Shown here: positions 1 through 9,072 of the stretch, in pieces
Position numbering within the stretch: position 1 is the stretch's first letter
Layout of the letters: every line of letters begins with the position of its first letter
DNA from: an uncultured Acidobacteriia bacterium
Lineage (GTDB): Bacteria; Acidobacteriota; Terriglobia; Bryobacterales; Bryobacteraceae
Assembly (NCBI GenBank): GCA_903882645.1
Contig: CAIRXZ010000078.1
Coordinates: forward strand, 1 to 35,962
DNA: 35,962 nucleotides
Reading direction: 5' to 3'
Translations under genes and position numbers: made by a program
The notes under the pieces: model-generated
The model's input: only the letters and a program-made list of their open reading frames with translations
Told to the model about the DNA's origin: nothing
Database searches by the model: none

Positions 1-7
1 AGCATTT

Positions 8-36
8 TCCAATTGAAGGATGAGCATGAAATCGGC
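8..36. repeat. Left terminal inverted repeat of the first IS
   Basis: Bases 8-31 are the inverted counterpart of 1672-1694, and the match extends inward (GCCG on the right copy faces CGGC at 33-36). There is one central length difference and few mismatches. Confidence 0.75.
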
Positions 37-145
37 TCCTTGACCGGAGAGAGCGGATAGGGGAATGAGGAGGCCGCGAAGCGGCCGATTTCCTTTCGTT
101 TTTGGGTTCAGAGAGAGAACCGTTATCGTCATCGCGTGCGCCGGG

Positions 146-296
146 TGGAAAAGTGGGAAACCGGTTTTTGGTTTTCCACTTTTCCAGGCGGTGCACGCCC
201 AGGCGGTGGAAATGTGAGAATCCCGCCGGGTCTGCGGGATTTTCAAGGGGCTGTGGGAAGCGTGGAAAACCTGGGTTTGGTTTTCCACGCTTTCCA
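146..296. repeat. Three tandem hairpins with 7-nt loops
   Basis: Three inverted repeats lie between the left IS end and the transposase stop codon. The arms are 146-162/170-186 (17 bp, one mismatch), 215-226/234-245 (12 bp, one G-T) and 254-271/279-296 (18 bp, one G-T). Each has a 7-base loop. The first and third have closely related arms (GTGGGAAACC and GTGGAAAACC). On the transposase strand they would form the 3' untranslated region. They may be terminators, REP-like units or a structured RNA. No function can be assigned from sequence alone. Confidence 0.7.
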
Positions 297-329
297 CGGC
301 CCCGGCATTTCCACGGCCCTTCGGCTCCG

Positions 330-1592
330 TCAGCGGAAAAGCGGTGGAACCGGAGACTGCACTTTGCATTGCCGCAGCAGCCGCGACTTGGCGGCATTCA
401 TCCTGCGCGCGAACTCGGTGTCGCTCAATGCCAGCGCCTCTCGTTCCAACTCCGCCAGGCGCAGACCCGGCTTGAGACATTGCTCGGCCCGCTCCAGCGA
501 TTTCAGCTTCTCGAACGGCGTCCGATAATCTTCCGTCTTGTATTGGCGCCGACGTTTGCCCCGCTCGTCCAGGCTTACCGTGGCAAAGCCGCAGGGCCGG
601 TGAAAATTCAGATATGGATTTAGGTGCCGCGCATAGAACTTCCCGATCGCCTCGGCGTGCTCGCCCGCGATGTAGCCGTAGCCGATCAGCTTGCGGATCA
701 CCGCACCGTTCTTGCCTTCCACCAACGCATTGTCCTGGCTGCGGCATGCCCGGCTCTTGGTGAACTCCGCGTGCAGCTTTTCCAGCAGTTTCCGTACTCG
801 ATGATTGATGTACTCCGAGCCGTTGTCGGCGTGAAACCCCAGCACCACGAACGGAAACTGCTCTAGCACCGCCCCCAGCACTGGCAGCAGGTAGGTCTCG
901 TTGACCTGGCTCGCGCAACCCACCACCTGCCACTGTGTCACGGCATCTACCGCGTTGATGTGATACACGCCCTTGGCCCCGTCCCAGTCGCCCTGATGCA
1001 CCGTATCCACCCTCAGAAATCCGGGGCGGCCGTGCGGCTCGGGCCTGCGCCGCTCGCCGATGGCGATCGCCGTGGGCCGCGTCGGCTCGAACACCGCGGC
1101 CTGATTGCGGTAGCGCGCGCTGGCTCGCAAGTTGTACAGATGCGCCACGCTGATCTTCGCCAGTCGCTCGTACTGTGGGTTCCCATACTGCTCGTATGCG
1201 CGCTGAAATATGTGGCGCGTGGCCGGCCCGCTCAACCGCTCGTGCGCGCGGTCCACTTCCGCCAGAAGCGCGATGTCCTCGGCGGTGTACCGTGCCCTGA
1301 AGCAGTGCCGTTGGTACGGCGCAGCCCTCACCGCCCCCTGGTCGAGGAAGGCGCGGATGAATCGCGTCGTCTGCGCCGCGCTGCTCCCAGTCACTTTTTC
1401 CACATAGGCTCGCACCACACCGCGCTCCCCCTTGCCCAGCTCGCCGTAGTGCTGCGCCCGCAGCACACGATCCACCCAGGCGTATTTCTCGTCCCGGCCA
1501 CACCCTGCAAATTCGATCAGTTGACTCGACTTGAGGAACTCCCGGATCTCTTCCCGACTTAGGCTTTCGGCATTCCACATCCGCACTTGCAC
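330..1592 (-). CDS. DDE transposase with integrase core (rve), IS481-like
   Basis: The 420-residue product catalyses movement of the surrounding element. The N-terminal part (about 1-160) looks like a helix-turn-helix DNA-binding region. The integrase core follows at about 185-330. The catalytic acidic triad is D196 (RVDTVHQGD), D256 (FHADNGSEY) and E292 (NALVEGKNG), and the D-E spacing of 35 residues is the classic retroviral-integrase-type arrangement. The listed start is a GTG at 1592; an ATG at 1580 is equally possible, and neither has a strong ribosome site. The frame is intact, so the element could still be active. The exact IS family is not settled. Confidence 0.85.
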   Translation of the reverse strand: MQVRMWNAESLSREEIREFLKSSQLIEFAGCGRDEKYAWVDRVLRAQHYGELGKGERGVVRAYVEKVTGSSAAQTTRFIRAFLDQGAVRAAPYQRHCFRARYTAEDIALLAEVDRAHERLSGPATRHIFQRAYEQYGNPQYERLAKISVAHLYNLRASARYRNQAAVFEPTRPTAIAIGERRRPEPHGRPGFLRVDTVHQGDWDGAKGVYHINAVDAVTQWQVVGCASQVNETYLLPVLGAVLEQFPFVVLGFHADNGSEYINHRVRKLLEKLHAEFTKSRACRSQDNALVEGKNGAVIRKLIGYGYIAGEHAEAIGKFYARHLNPYLNFHRPCGFATVSLDERGKRRRQYKTEDYRTPFEKLKSLERAEQCLKPGLRLAELEREALALSDTEFARRMNAAKSRLLRQCKVQSPVPPLFR

Positions 1593-1625
1593 CCGGCCGC
1601 GCCATGCCTACCCCATTCTTCCCCG

Positions 1626-1648
1626 TTTCATGCTCATCTTGCATTGGA
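1626..1648. repeat. Inner copy of the right IS terminal repeat
   Basis: Bases 1626-1648 are identical to the outer right end at 1672-1694, lying 46 bp inward in the same orientation. The left end has no matching second copy at the equivalent distance. Confidence 0.8.
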
Positions 1649-1671
1649 AACCGCCCCAGCCAATTTGCCGG

Positions 1672-1694
1672 TTTCATGCTCATCTTGCATTGGA
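1672..1694. repeat. Outer right terminal repeat of the first IS
   Basis: It is the inverted partner of 8-31, and the inward GCCG before it is also shared with the left end. It lies about 60 bp upstream of the dprA start, so the dprA promoter must lie in or overlap the IS edge or come from further upstream. Confidence 0.8.
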
Positions 1695-1755
1695 CAATTC
1701 TTCGTAGCTACCGCAGCTTGCGCCTCCCATCGCCCTGCTGCTAGCGTGGAACTTC

Positions 1756-2931
1756 ATGTCGCCCCCGGTTCCGAGTCCCGAAGAAGAACTTTATTGGCTG
1801 GCCCTCCGATTGATCCCGGGTCTCGGCGCCAGAACTTCCGGGAAACTGCTGCATCGCTTTCGCACGCCGCAGGCCATCTTCCGCGCGTCGCGCACGGAAT
1901 TGGAAGGCGCAGGGGTGAGCGGGTCCGTGGCGCAGTCCATCGTGAGCGGGTGCGCGTTCGAGGATGCCGCTGCTCAGCGCGAAAAGATGGCGCTGGCCGG
2001 CGCCGTATTGATCACGCTCGGCGACGCGCGCTATCCGCGGGCGCTGCGCGAGATCTTCGATCCGCCGATTCTGCTTTTTGCGCGCGGCCGGGTGGATCTG
2101 CTCGACTCCATCTGCCTGGGGGTGGTGGGTACGCGGCGGCCCACGCCGTACGGACTTGCCGTTGCGGAGCGCCTTTCGGCCGACCTCTCGCACGCCGGCA
2201 TGACCATCGTCAGCGGGATGGCCCGCGGCATCGATAGCGCCTCCCACAAGGGCGCCTTGGCGGCGGGCGGCAAGACCATAGCGGTGCTCGGTTGCGGGGT
2301 CGATGTGGTGTACCCGTCCGAAAACCGAAAGCTCGCGGCGGAACTGGCGGCGAAGGGTCTGATTGTCTCCGAGTTTCCCATGGGCGCGGTGGCGTTCCCG
2401 CAGAACTTCCCGATCCGCAACCGCATCATCGCGGGCGCCAGCGTGGGCGTGCTCGTCGTGGAAGGCGCGCAGTACAGCGGTTCGGCCATCACCGCGAAAC
2501 TGGCCATGGACCAGGGGCGGGAAGTGTTCGCGGTTCCGGGCAACATCACCTCCAAGCTGAGTTGGGGACCGAACCTGCTGATCAAGCAGGGCGCCCGGCT
2601 GGTGCAGGACTGGAACGACGTGGTTGCCGAGCTTCCCGTCGAATCCCGCCGGCATCTAATAGAAGAGGGCCGAAAACGGATCGAAGCCGAGGCAGGCGCC
2701 GCCCCGTCCGCGGATCGGGCGTCCCCGCCGGCCGAACAGGGGCCGGAACTGGACGCCGTGGCCCGGCGGGCGCTCCAAACCCTCCAAGTGGACGCTTCGA
2801 TTCACCTCGACGATCTCCTTGAAAAGGTGGAAGATGTGTCGCCTTCCGAGATGATCGCCGCGCTCTTCGAGCTGGAGATGCTAGGCTTGGTCAAGCAGCT
2901 CCCGGGCAAGAACTTTGTTAAAGTGTGGTAA
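1756..2931 (+). CDS. dprA: DNA-processing protein DprA (Smf)
   Basis: DprA binds incoming single-stranded DNA in the cytoplasm and loads RecA during natural transformation. The 391-residue protein has the usual layout. A short N-terminal helical (SAM-like) region covers about 1-70. A Rossmann-type DprA domain follows, with VGTRRPTPYG, SGMARGID, the GCGVDVVYP stretch, FPIRNRIIAG, YSGSAITA and EVFAVPG. A C-terminal winged helix (about 320-391) ends in LVKQLPGKNFVKVW. The start ATG at 1756 is preceded by a weak GGA. The gene is followed after 72 bp by topA, a pairing common in many bacteria. An insertion sequence has landed immediately upstream but the reading frame is complete. Confidence 0.95.
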   Translation: MSPPVPSPEEELYWLALRLIPGLGARTSGKLLHRFRTPQAIFRASRTELEGAGVSGSVAQSIVSGCAFEDAAAQREKMALAGAVLITLGDARYPRALREIFDPPILLFARGRVDLLDSICLGVVGTRRPTPYGLAVAERLSADLSHAGMTIVSGMARGIDSASHKGALAAGGKTIAVLGCGVDVVYPSENRKLAAELAAKGLIVSEFPMGAVAFPQNFPIRNRIIAGASVGVLVVEGAQYSGSAITAKLAMDQGREVFAVPGNITSKLSWGPNLLIKQGARLVQDWNDVVAELPVESRRHLIEEGRKRIEAEAGAAPSADRASPPAEQGPELDAVARRALQTLQVDASIHLDDLLEKVEDVSPSEMIAALFELEMLGLVKQLPGKNFVKVW

Positions 2932-3003
2932 CGTCGTCTGGGGTCCGGCAATCGTCCTGAAGGCAGCAACGCGGCGTGGGGCGCCGCTTCCCGAAAGTCT
3001 GAT

Positions 3004-5439
3004 ATGGCAAACGCTTTAGTGATCGTGGAGTCGCCTGCGAAGGCGAAGACCATCAACAAGTATCTGGGCAAGCAATATATCGTCAAGGCCTCGCTGGGCC
3101 ACGTCAAGGACCTTCCCAAGAGGGACTTGGCGGTGGACGTCGAACACGGCTTCGAGCCGCGGTATGAAGTCATCGATGGTAAGAAAAAACTCCTCAACGA
3201 ACTGAAGCAGGCTGCCAGGAAAGTCGAGAACGTGTATCTCGCGGCCGACCCCGACCGCGAGGGGGAAGCCATCTGCTACCACCTCCAGGAGGAACTGCAA
3301 GGCGACAAGAAGAACGGCCCGCTTTTCTTCCGGGTGATGTTCAACGAGATCACGAAAAAGGCCGTCGAAAAGGCGTTCGAGAAGCCCGGGCAGATCGATA
3401 GTCACTTGGTCGATGCACAGCAGGCGCGGCGCGTGCTGGACCGCCTGGTGGGCTACAAGATCTCCCCGCTGCTCTGGGACAAAGTGCGCCGCGGCCTTTC
3501 GGCGGGACGCGTGCAGACGGTCGCGTTGCGCGTCATCGTCGAACGCGAGCGCGAAATCAGGGCCTTCGTTCCCAGGGAATACTGGACCATCGACGCCGAG
3601 TTGCAGGCGAAGAAGCCGCCCCATATTTGGGCGCGCCTGATCAAGCTCGACGGCCAGCCGGCCGAGATCGCCTCGCAACAAGGCTCCGATGACGCGCTGG
3701 CGCAGCTCGATGGCGCCGCCTACATTGTCAAATCGGTCGGGACGCGCGAAAAGAGGCGCAACCCGGTAGCGCCGTTCATCACCTCCACCTTGCAGCAGGA
3801 ATCCGCCCGCAAGCTGCGCTTCAGCGTAAAGCGCACCATGATGCTGGCCCAGCGCCTCTACGAGGGCATCGAAGTGGGCAAGGAGGGATCCGCCGGCCTC
3901 ATCACCTACATGCGCACCGATTCCACCCGCGTTTCGCAGGACGCGTTGAGCGACGCGCGGCTGTATATCGCCGAGCGCTATGGCAAGGAGTTCCTGCCGG
4001 AGGCGCCCAACATTTACAGGTCGAAGAAGGACGCGCAGGATGCGCACGAAGCCGTCCGGCCGACTTCCATGGCCTTCGCGCCGGAGGTGGTCGAGAGATA
4101 CCTGGCCGAGGATGAGATGAAGCTCTACCGGCTCATCTGGAACCGGTTCGTGGCGTCCCAGATGATGCCCGCCCTCTACGACCAGACCACCATCGACGCC
4201 GCGGCGGCGGGCAAGGATGGAGTGGAATACCTGTTCCGGGCCACCGGCTCGGTGCTCAAATTCGAAGGCTTCCTCAAGGTCTACCAGGAAGGCAAGGACC
4301 AGGCCGACGAGGAAGACGAGGAGCTGAAGCATCGCCTGCCCGCGGTTGTGGAAGGCGAACACCTGCGGCTGCGCGCTCTCAAACCCGAACAACACTTCAC
4401 GGAGCCGCCTCCGCGCTACAACGAGGCGACGCTGGTGAAGAAACTGGAATCCGACGGCGTCGGCCGGCCTTCCACCTACGCGTCGATCCTCTCCACGATC
4501 CAGGAACGCGAATACGTCAGGAAGGAAGGCGGACGGTTTGCGCCCACCGAGTTGGGCAAGGTGGTGACCGATCTTCTGCTCGAAAGCTTCGACGACATCT
4601 TCGAGGTGAAGTACACCGCGCGCATGGAAGAAGAGCTCGACGAGATCGAGGAGGGCAAGCTCGACTGGCGCGCGGCCATGGCCGAGTTCTACGAGAAGTT
4701 CGACCGGGACCTCAAGCACGCCGAAGAGCACATGACCGACATCAAGCGGATGGAGAGGCCCACCGACTTGAAGTGCGAGAAGTGCGGCAAGCCTCTGGTC
4801 ATCAAATGGGGCAAGCACGGCAGCTTTATTGCGTGTACCGGCTACCCGGACTGCACCTACACCCGCGAGCTTACCGCCGACCTGACGGATGTTGGCGCCG
4901 CCGACCTGGCCGAACAGGCCGACGAGGAGTACTGCGAGAACTGCGGCCGCCCCATGGTTCTCAAGAAGGGCCGCTTCGGGACTTTTCACGCCTGCACCGG
5001 GTATCCCGACTGCAAGACCACCAAACCGATCGGCGGCCAACAGAAGAAGCCCGATCAACCCTTGGAAGAGAAGTGTCCGCAATGCGGCAACCACCTCGTC
5101 CTGAAAACCGGCCGTTACGGCGAGTTCACGGCGTGCAGCAACTACCCGACGTGCAAGTACGTGAAGCAGAAGACCATCGGCGTGAAGTGCCCAGAGTGCT
5201 CCGAAGGCGAGATCTCGGAGCGCCGTTCCAAGAAGGGCAAGACGTTCTACGGCTGCAACCGCTATCCGGACTGCAAGTTCGTGGCGTGGGCCAAGCCCGT
5301 GGCGGAGAAGTGTCCGCAGTGCGGCAGCCCCTACATGGTCGAAAAGTGGCTCAAAGCCGGCGCCATCTGGCAGTGCCCCAACAACGAGTGCAGGCATAAG
5401 CGGCACGCCCCGCAACCCGCGGAACCGGCGGTGAGGTAG
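3004..5439 (+). CDS. topA: DNA topoisomerase I (type IA)
   Basis: Topoisomerase I relaxes negative supercoils by transient single-strand cleavage. The 811-residue product starts with the TOPRIM domain (VIVESPAKAKTI at about 6-17, and the acidic D82-x-D84-x-E86 motif in ADPDREGE). It contains the SAGRVQT motif (166-172) and the catalytic tyrosine Y302 in ITYMRTDSTR. The C-terminus carries five Cys4 zinc-ribbon repeats from about C591 to the end, with the pattern CxxCG...C-x-YPxC. The last one (from C770) is divergent (CPNNEC). Length and repeat number fit the bacterial family. The gene probably forms a unit with dprA. No ribosome site stands out before the ATG. Confidence 0.97.
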   Translation: MANALVIVESPAKAKTINKYLGKQYIVKASLGHVKDLPKRDLAVDVEHGFEPRYEVIDGKKKLLNELKQAARKVENVYLAADPDREGEAICYHLQEELQGDKKNGPLFFRVMFNEITKKAVEKAFEKPGQIDSHLVDAQQARRVLDRLVGYKISPLLWDKVRRGLSAGRVQTVALRVIVEREREIRAFVPREYWTIDAELQAKKPPHIWARLIKLDGQPAEIASQQGSDDALAQLDGAAYIVKSVGTREKRRNPVAPFITSTLQQESARKLRFSVKRTMMLAQRLYEGIEVGKEGSAGLITYMRTDSTRVSQDALSDARLYIAERYGKEFLPEAPNIYRSKKDAQDAHEAVRPTSMAFAPEVVERYLAEDEMKLYRLIWNRFVASQMMPALYDQTTIDAAAAGKDGVEYLFRATGSVLKFEGFLKVYQEGKDQADEEDEELKHRLPAVVEGEHLRLRALKPEQHFTEPPPRYNEATLVKKLESDGVGRPSTYASILSTIQEREYVRKEGGRFAPTELGKVVTDLLLESFDDIFEVKYTARMEEELDEIEEGKLDWRAAMAEFYEKFDRDLKHAEEHMTDIKRMERPTDLKCEKCGKPLVIKWGKHGSFIACTGYPDCTYTRELTADLTDVGAADLAEQADEEYCENCGRPMVLKKGRFGTFHACTGYPDCKTTKPIGGQQKKPDQPLEEKCPQCGNHLVLKTGRYGEFTACSNYPTCKYVKQKTIGVKCPECSEGEISERRSKKGKTFYGCNRYPDCKFVAWAKPVAEKCPQCGSPYMVEKWLKAGAIWQCPNNECRHKRHAPQPAEPAVR

Positions 5440-5548
5440 GAGCGCGGCCCTGGTCTGAACCCGCGGGGCTGTCTCGGAACCCGAGGCCGCCCACGCGCGC
5501 AAGGACCGCCTCACACACCTTGACGGCGGGCGTAGAATGTTCCATGAA

Positions 5549-8500
5549 ATGAGCATTCGATCCTCTGTCTTGGTCAATCTTGCGCTGGCGGCGGCGGCCG
5601 CGGCGGTTTCGCCGCTTTGGGGCCAGGAAACCACGGTCTGGCGCATCGGGACGTTCGACCACGCCTCGGCCGAGTTCGGCGGGCGCGTGGGCAGTCAGCC
5701 GGTCGTGGTTGACGCCGGCGCGCCGGATGCCGCGAGAAGCTGGCCGGCCTCGCAAGCGGGCACGCTCAACGCCCGGTCCGGCCCGCAGACGCACTCCCGC
5801 ACGATCCGGTTCCGGATGGAGGAGGCTCCCAGCGGATCCTACGCGTTGGATCTCGCCATCATGGCCGGCAATCCGCGCGTGCCTCGCCTGGAACTCGAGC
5901 TGAACGGCGCTCAGGCCACGGCGTACATCGACCGCCTCCTGAGCTACCATGCCGAGGGACGAGCCGATTCGCCGATCTGCGCCGAAGCCAGGGAGCGCAT
6001 CCCTATCCCGGCGGGCGCGCTGCGGCAAGGCGACAACGAGCTGCGCATCACGGCCGTGGACGACGTGGCGGACGAGAACGGCGATTCGCAGATTAGTTGG
6101 GATGCGCTGGCGCTGCTGCGCGCCGGCCAGGCGTCCGCGGAACCCGCGGTTTCCGTCGAGCCGTCCTACCTCTTCGTCACGGAGAACGGCGCGGCGCGCG
6201 AGTTGATTACGGTTACTGTAACTACCGCGGCGGCCGTCTCCCGAGGTACTCTCACGCTGACGCTCGGCGGCGCGCAGTATCGCGCCGATCTGGCGCCCGC
6301 GCGCTTCGGCCAGCAGCGCTTCGAGTTCAAGGTCCCGGAGTTCGCCGCCGGTTCCGAAGCGCGCGCCGCCCTGCTGCTCGACGGCAGGAACTATTCGAGC
6401 GCCCCGCGGATCTCTCCCAAACGCAAGTTTACGGTCTACGTGGCGCCGCACACCCACCTCGACATCGGATTCACCGACTACCAGCCGAAGATCGAGGAAT
6501 TGCAGAACCGCAACCTGGATCGCCTGCTGGAAGAGATGCGCCACGACGCGGACATGCGTTTCTCGCTCGATGGCGCCTGGCTGGCGGAGCAGTACCTGCG
6601 CACGCGCTCTCCGGCGGCGCGGAACGAGTTCCTGGAGGCCGTCCGCGCGGGCCGCATTTCGATCCCGGCGCAGTACGCGAACCTGATGACCGGCGGCGCC
6701 GGCCTGGAGACGCTGATCCGCTCGACCTACGCCGGCCATGCGCTAAATCGCGCGGCGGGCAGCGCGAGCGACTACGCCAACATCACCGATGTGCCGGCGT
6801 ATCCCTGGAGCTACGCATCCGCGCTGGCCGCCTCCGGCGTAAAGTACTTCGCCGCGGGCGCCAATGACGACCGCGGCCCGCAGCCGCTCTACGGCCGGTG
6901 GCAGACCCGCTCGCCATTCTGGTGGCAAGGCCCCGACGGCGCCAAGGTGCTCATGGCGTACACCCGCCAGTACTCGCAACTTTGGTTTGTCTGCGGCCTG
7001 CCGCCGCGCGAGGCGGGCTGCCGCGACGGCCTGCCCGCATTTCTTCAGACCTACGAATCCCCCGGCTACCGGCCCGACGTTGTTCTGATGTTCGGAAGCC
7101 AACTGGAAAACACCGATCTGATTCCCGGCGAGGGCGAATTCGTCCGCGCCTGGAACGCCAAGTACGCCTGGCCGCGCCTGCAACTGGCGACCTTCCGCGA
7201 CTATTTCCAGGCGGTCGAGAAGAAATTCGGAGACCAGCTCGAGACCGTCCGCGGCGATTTCGGTCCCTATTGGGAGGACGGCATCGGCACGGACGCGCAA
7301 TACGCGGCGCTCTACCGGGAGACCGAGAGCCGCGCGCCGGCGGTTGAGACGCTGTCCTCGCTCGCCGCGCTCCAAAGGCCCGAATGGGCGCCGCCCCTGG
7401 AGGGACTGCGCCGTTTGTGGCGCGATCTGCTGCTCTACGCCGAACACACCTACACGTCTTCGGGCGGCTACTCGCGGCCGGAGAGCGAACAGAGCGTGCG
7501 CCAGATCGAGACCAAACACTTCCATGTATCCGACGCCCGCGAGACGGCGCATTGGATCGCGCAGGAATCCATGAGCCGCCTGCTCGACGGCATACGGATC
7601 GAGCCGCCCGCGATGGCCGTTTTCAACTCGCTCGGTCACGAGCGCAGCGGCCTTGTGGAACTCGATCTCCCGAATGGCGCGCAGTTGGTGGATACGGAAA
7701 CGAACCAGCCGGCGCCGCTGGAACCGCTGCGGTCCGGAAGCGGATACCGGCGCGTGCGATTCCTGGCCCGCCGCGTGCCGGCGATGGGCTATCGCGTTTA
7801 CCGGATCGAAAGCGGCCAGGCCGCGCCGGCGGCGCCCGAGCCAAAACCCGCGAACGCCATCGAGAACCAGTTCTACCGCGTAACCGTCGATCCGAATCGC
7901 GGCGGGGTTTCCAGCGTATTCGACAAAGCGGCGGGCCACGAGTTGGTCGATCCAAAAAGCCCGTACCTGCTCGGCCAATACGTGTACGTGGCGGGCGGCG
8001 ACAACACCCGCCTCATTCACATTTCCGAGCACCTGCCAATAGCGAACCTGACGGTAAGCCCGGCGGCTGCCGCGACCGCGGTGAACGCCGCGGCCACGCC
8101 GTGGGGGCAGTCTTTGCGCTACCGCGTGAGCGGATTGCATGCGCCCCGCATCGACGTGGAGATCCGGCTGTTCAACGGCGAGAAGAGGATCGAGATCGTC
8201 AATCGCCTCCAAAAGGAGCCGGTGAGCGACAAGGAGGCCATCTACTTCGCGTTCCCCTTCGCGGCGGCGCAGCCGGAGTTTGAGTACGAGGGCCAGAGCG
8301 GAACGGTCAACCCGGCGCGCGACGAACTCGCCGGCGGCTGCCGCGAATGGTACCTGGCGGGACACTGGGCGCGCGTGAGCGGCGGCGGGATGAGCGCGGC
8401 GGTGATCCCGGTCGATGCGCCGCTGGTGACCTTCGGCGACATCAACCGGGGCCTGTGGCCGGAGAGGTTCGAGCCGAAGTCGTCCACCATCTTCTCCTAC

Positions 8501-8980
8501 GCGTTGAACAATTACTGGCACACCAACTTTCCGCGCGTGCAGAGCGGCGAGTTCACGTTCCGCTACGTCGTCACAAGCGGCGCCGCACTGGATCCGGCGT
8601 ACCTGAGCCGCCTGGGGCGGGAGTCGCTGACGCCGCTCGAAACCGGCGAGTTGACGGGGAACGACAAGGTCGGACTGCGCGGCTCGCTGCCGGCCACGCC
8701 CGCGAGTTTCCTCAGCCTGAACGGCGACGGCGTCGAGTTGGAGACGCTCAAGCCCGCCGAGGATGGCGAGGGCTACATAGTCCGGCTGCTGGAGACTGCG
8801 GGCCATGAGGGCAAGGCACGCCTTTCCTCGCGCCTGCTGGAGTTCAGCCGCGCCTGGATATGCAACGCCGCCGAGGACAATCTCCGCGAGATTCCGGCGT
8901 CGAAAGACGGAGTGGAAGTGACCGTGTCCCCCTACGCGATTGTGACCTTGCGCCTGCTGGCGCACCCGGCCGCGCCGTAG
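5549..8980 (+). CDS. Secreted glycoside hydrolase family 38-like (alpha-mannosidase-like) protein
   Basis: GH38 enzymes remove alpha-linked mannose by a retaining mechanism at a zinc site. The frame is open from an ATG at 5537 (residue numbers here count from it). The in-frame ATG at 5549 gives a clean signal peptide (MSIRSSVLVNLALA..., ending near WGQ), so I prefer it (1143 residues). A beta-rich region occupies about 30-300. The GH38 N-terminal motif HTHLDIGFTDYQ begins at H305, with H305/H307/D309 as likely zinc or substrate residues. D418 in NITDVPAYPW is a candidate nucleophile. A long C-terminal beta-sandwich part follows. The protein is divergent, so substrate specificity is open. The downstream transporter and GH26 gene suggest glycan use. 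Confidence 0.8.
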   Translation: MSIRSSVLVNLALAAAAAAVSPLWGQETTVWRIGTFDHASAEFGGRVGSQPVVVDAGAPDAARSWPASQAGTLNARSGPQTHSRTIRFRMEEAPSGSYALDLAIMAGNPRVPRLELELNGAQATAYIDRLLSYHAEGRADSPICAEARERIPIPAGALRQGDNELRITAVDDVADENGDSQISWDALALLRAGQASAEPAVSVEPSYLFVTENGAARELITVTVTTAAAVSRGTLTLTLGGAQYRADLAPARFGQQRFEFKVPEFAAGSEARAALLLDGRNYSSAPRISPKRKFTVYVAPHTHLDIGFTDYQPKIEELQNRNLDRLLEEMRHDADMRFSLDGAWLAEQYLRTRSPAARNEFLEAVRAGRISIPAQYANLMTGGAGLETLIRSTYAGHALNRAAGSASDYANITDVPAYPWSYASALAASGVKYFAAGANDDRGPQPLYGRWQTRSPFWWQGPDGAKVLMAYTRQYSQLWFVCGLPPREAGCRDGLPAFLQTYESPGYRPDVVLMFGSQLENTDLIPGEGEFVRAWNAKYAWPRLQLATFRDYFQAVEKKFGDQLETVRGDFGPYWEDGIGTDAQYAALYRETESRAPAVETLSSLAALQRPEWAPPLEGLRRLWRDLLLYAEHTYTSSGGYSRPESEQSVRQIETKHFHVSDARETAHWIAQESMSRLLDGIRIEPPAMAVFNSLGHERSGLVELDLPNGAQLVDTETNQPAPLEPLRSGSGYRRVRFLARRVPAMGYRVYRIESGQAAPAAPEPKPANAIENQFYRVTVDPNRGGVSSVFDKAAGHELVDPKSPYLLGQYVYVAGGDNTRLIHISEHLPIANLTVSPAAAATAVNAAATPWGQSLRYRVSGLHAPRIDVEIRLFNGEKRIEIVNRLQKEPVSDKEAIYFAFPFAAAQPEFEYEGQSGTVNPARDELAGGCREWYLAGHWARVSGGGMSAAVIPVDAPLVTFGDINRGLWPERFEPKSSTIFSYALNNYWHTNFPRVQSGEFTFRYVVTSGAALDPAYLSRLGRESLTPLETGELTGNDKVGLRGSLPATPASFLSLNGDGVELETLKPAEDGEGYIVRLLETAGHEGKARLSSRLLEFSRAWICNAAEDNLREIPASKDGVEVTVSPYAIVTLRLLAHPAAP

Positions 8981-9072
8981 CCGGGGCCACATCAGCCGGC
9001 GGCCACCCGCGCGTTACACTGTTCACTCTGCATCATGGATGCCGGGCGGATTCGCCCGCTGGAGCCGGGGAG

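Larger units (their letters stand above)
1..1694 (-). mobile_element. rve/IS481-like insertion sequence with terminal inverted repeats
   Basis: One DDE transposase gene (330-1592, minus strand) lies between matching inverted ends. The left end at 8-31 reads TCCAAT, then TGAAG, then GATGAGCATGAAA. The right end at 1672-1694 is its reverse complement except for the central GCAA. Similarity continues weakly outward to base 1, so the true left tip may lie outside the window. I could not identify a target-site duplication. The element sits directly upstream of dprA. Family assignment rests only on the transposase type (integrase core, DDE with a D-35-E spacing), so the exact IS family is uncertain. 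Confidence 0.75.

Noticed and set aside
2932-3003. GTCCTGAAGGCAGCA before topA looks a little like the SRP RNA apical loop
   Set aside because: The gap is only 72 bp, the conserved 5' CAGGTCC side is missing and flanking arms do not pair into a long hairpin.
3016-5646. 876-residue open frame antisense to topA
   Set aside because: It is a GC-driven shadow of the topA frame, with no motif or start signal. The antisense frames at 6743-8992 and 10799-12934 are shadows for the same reason.
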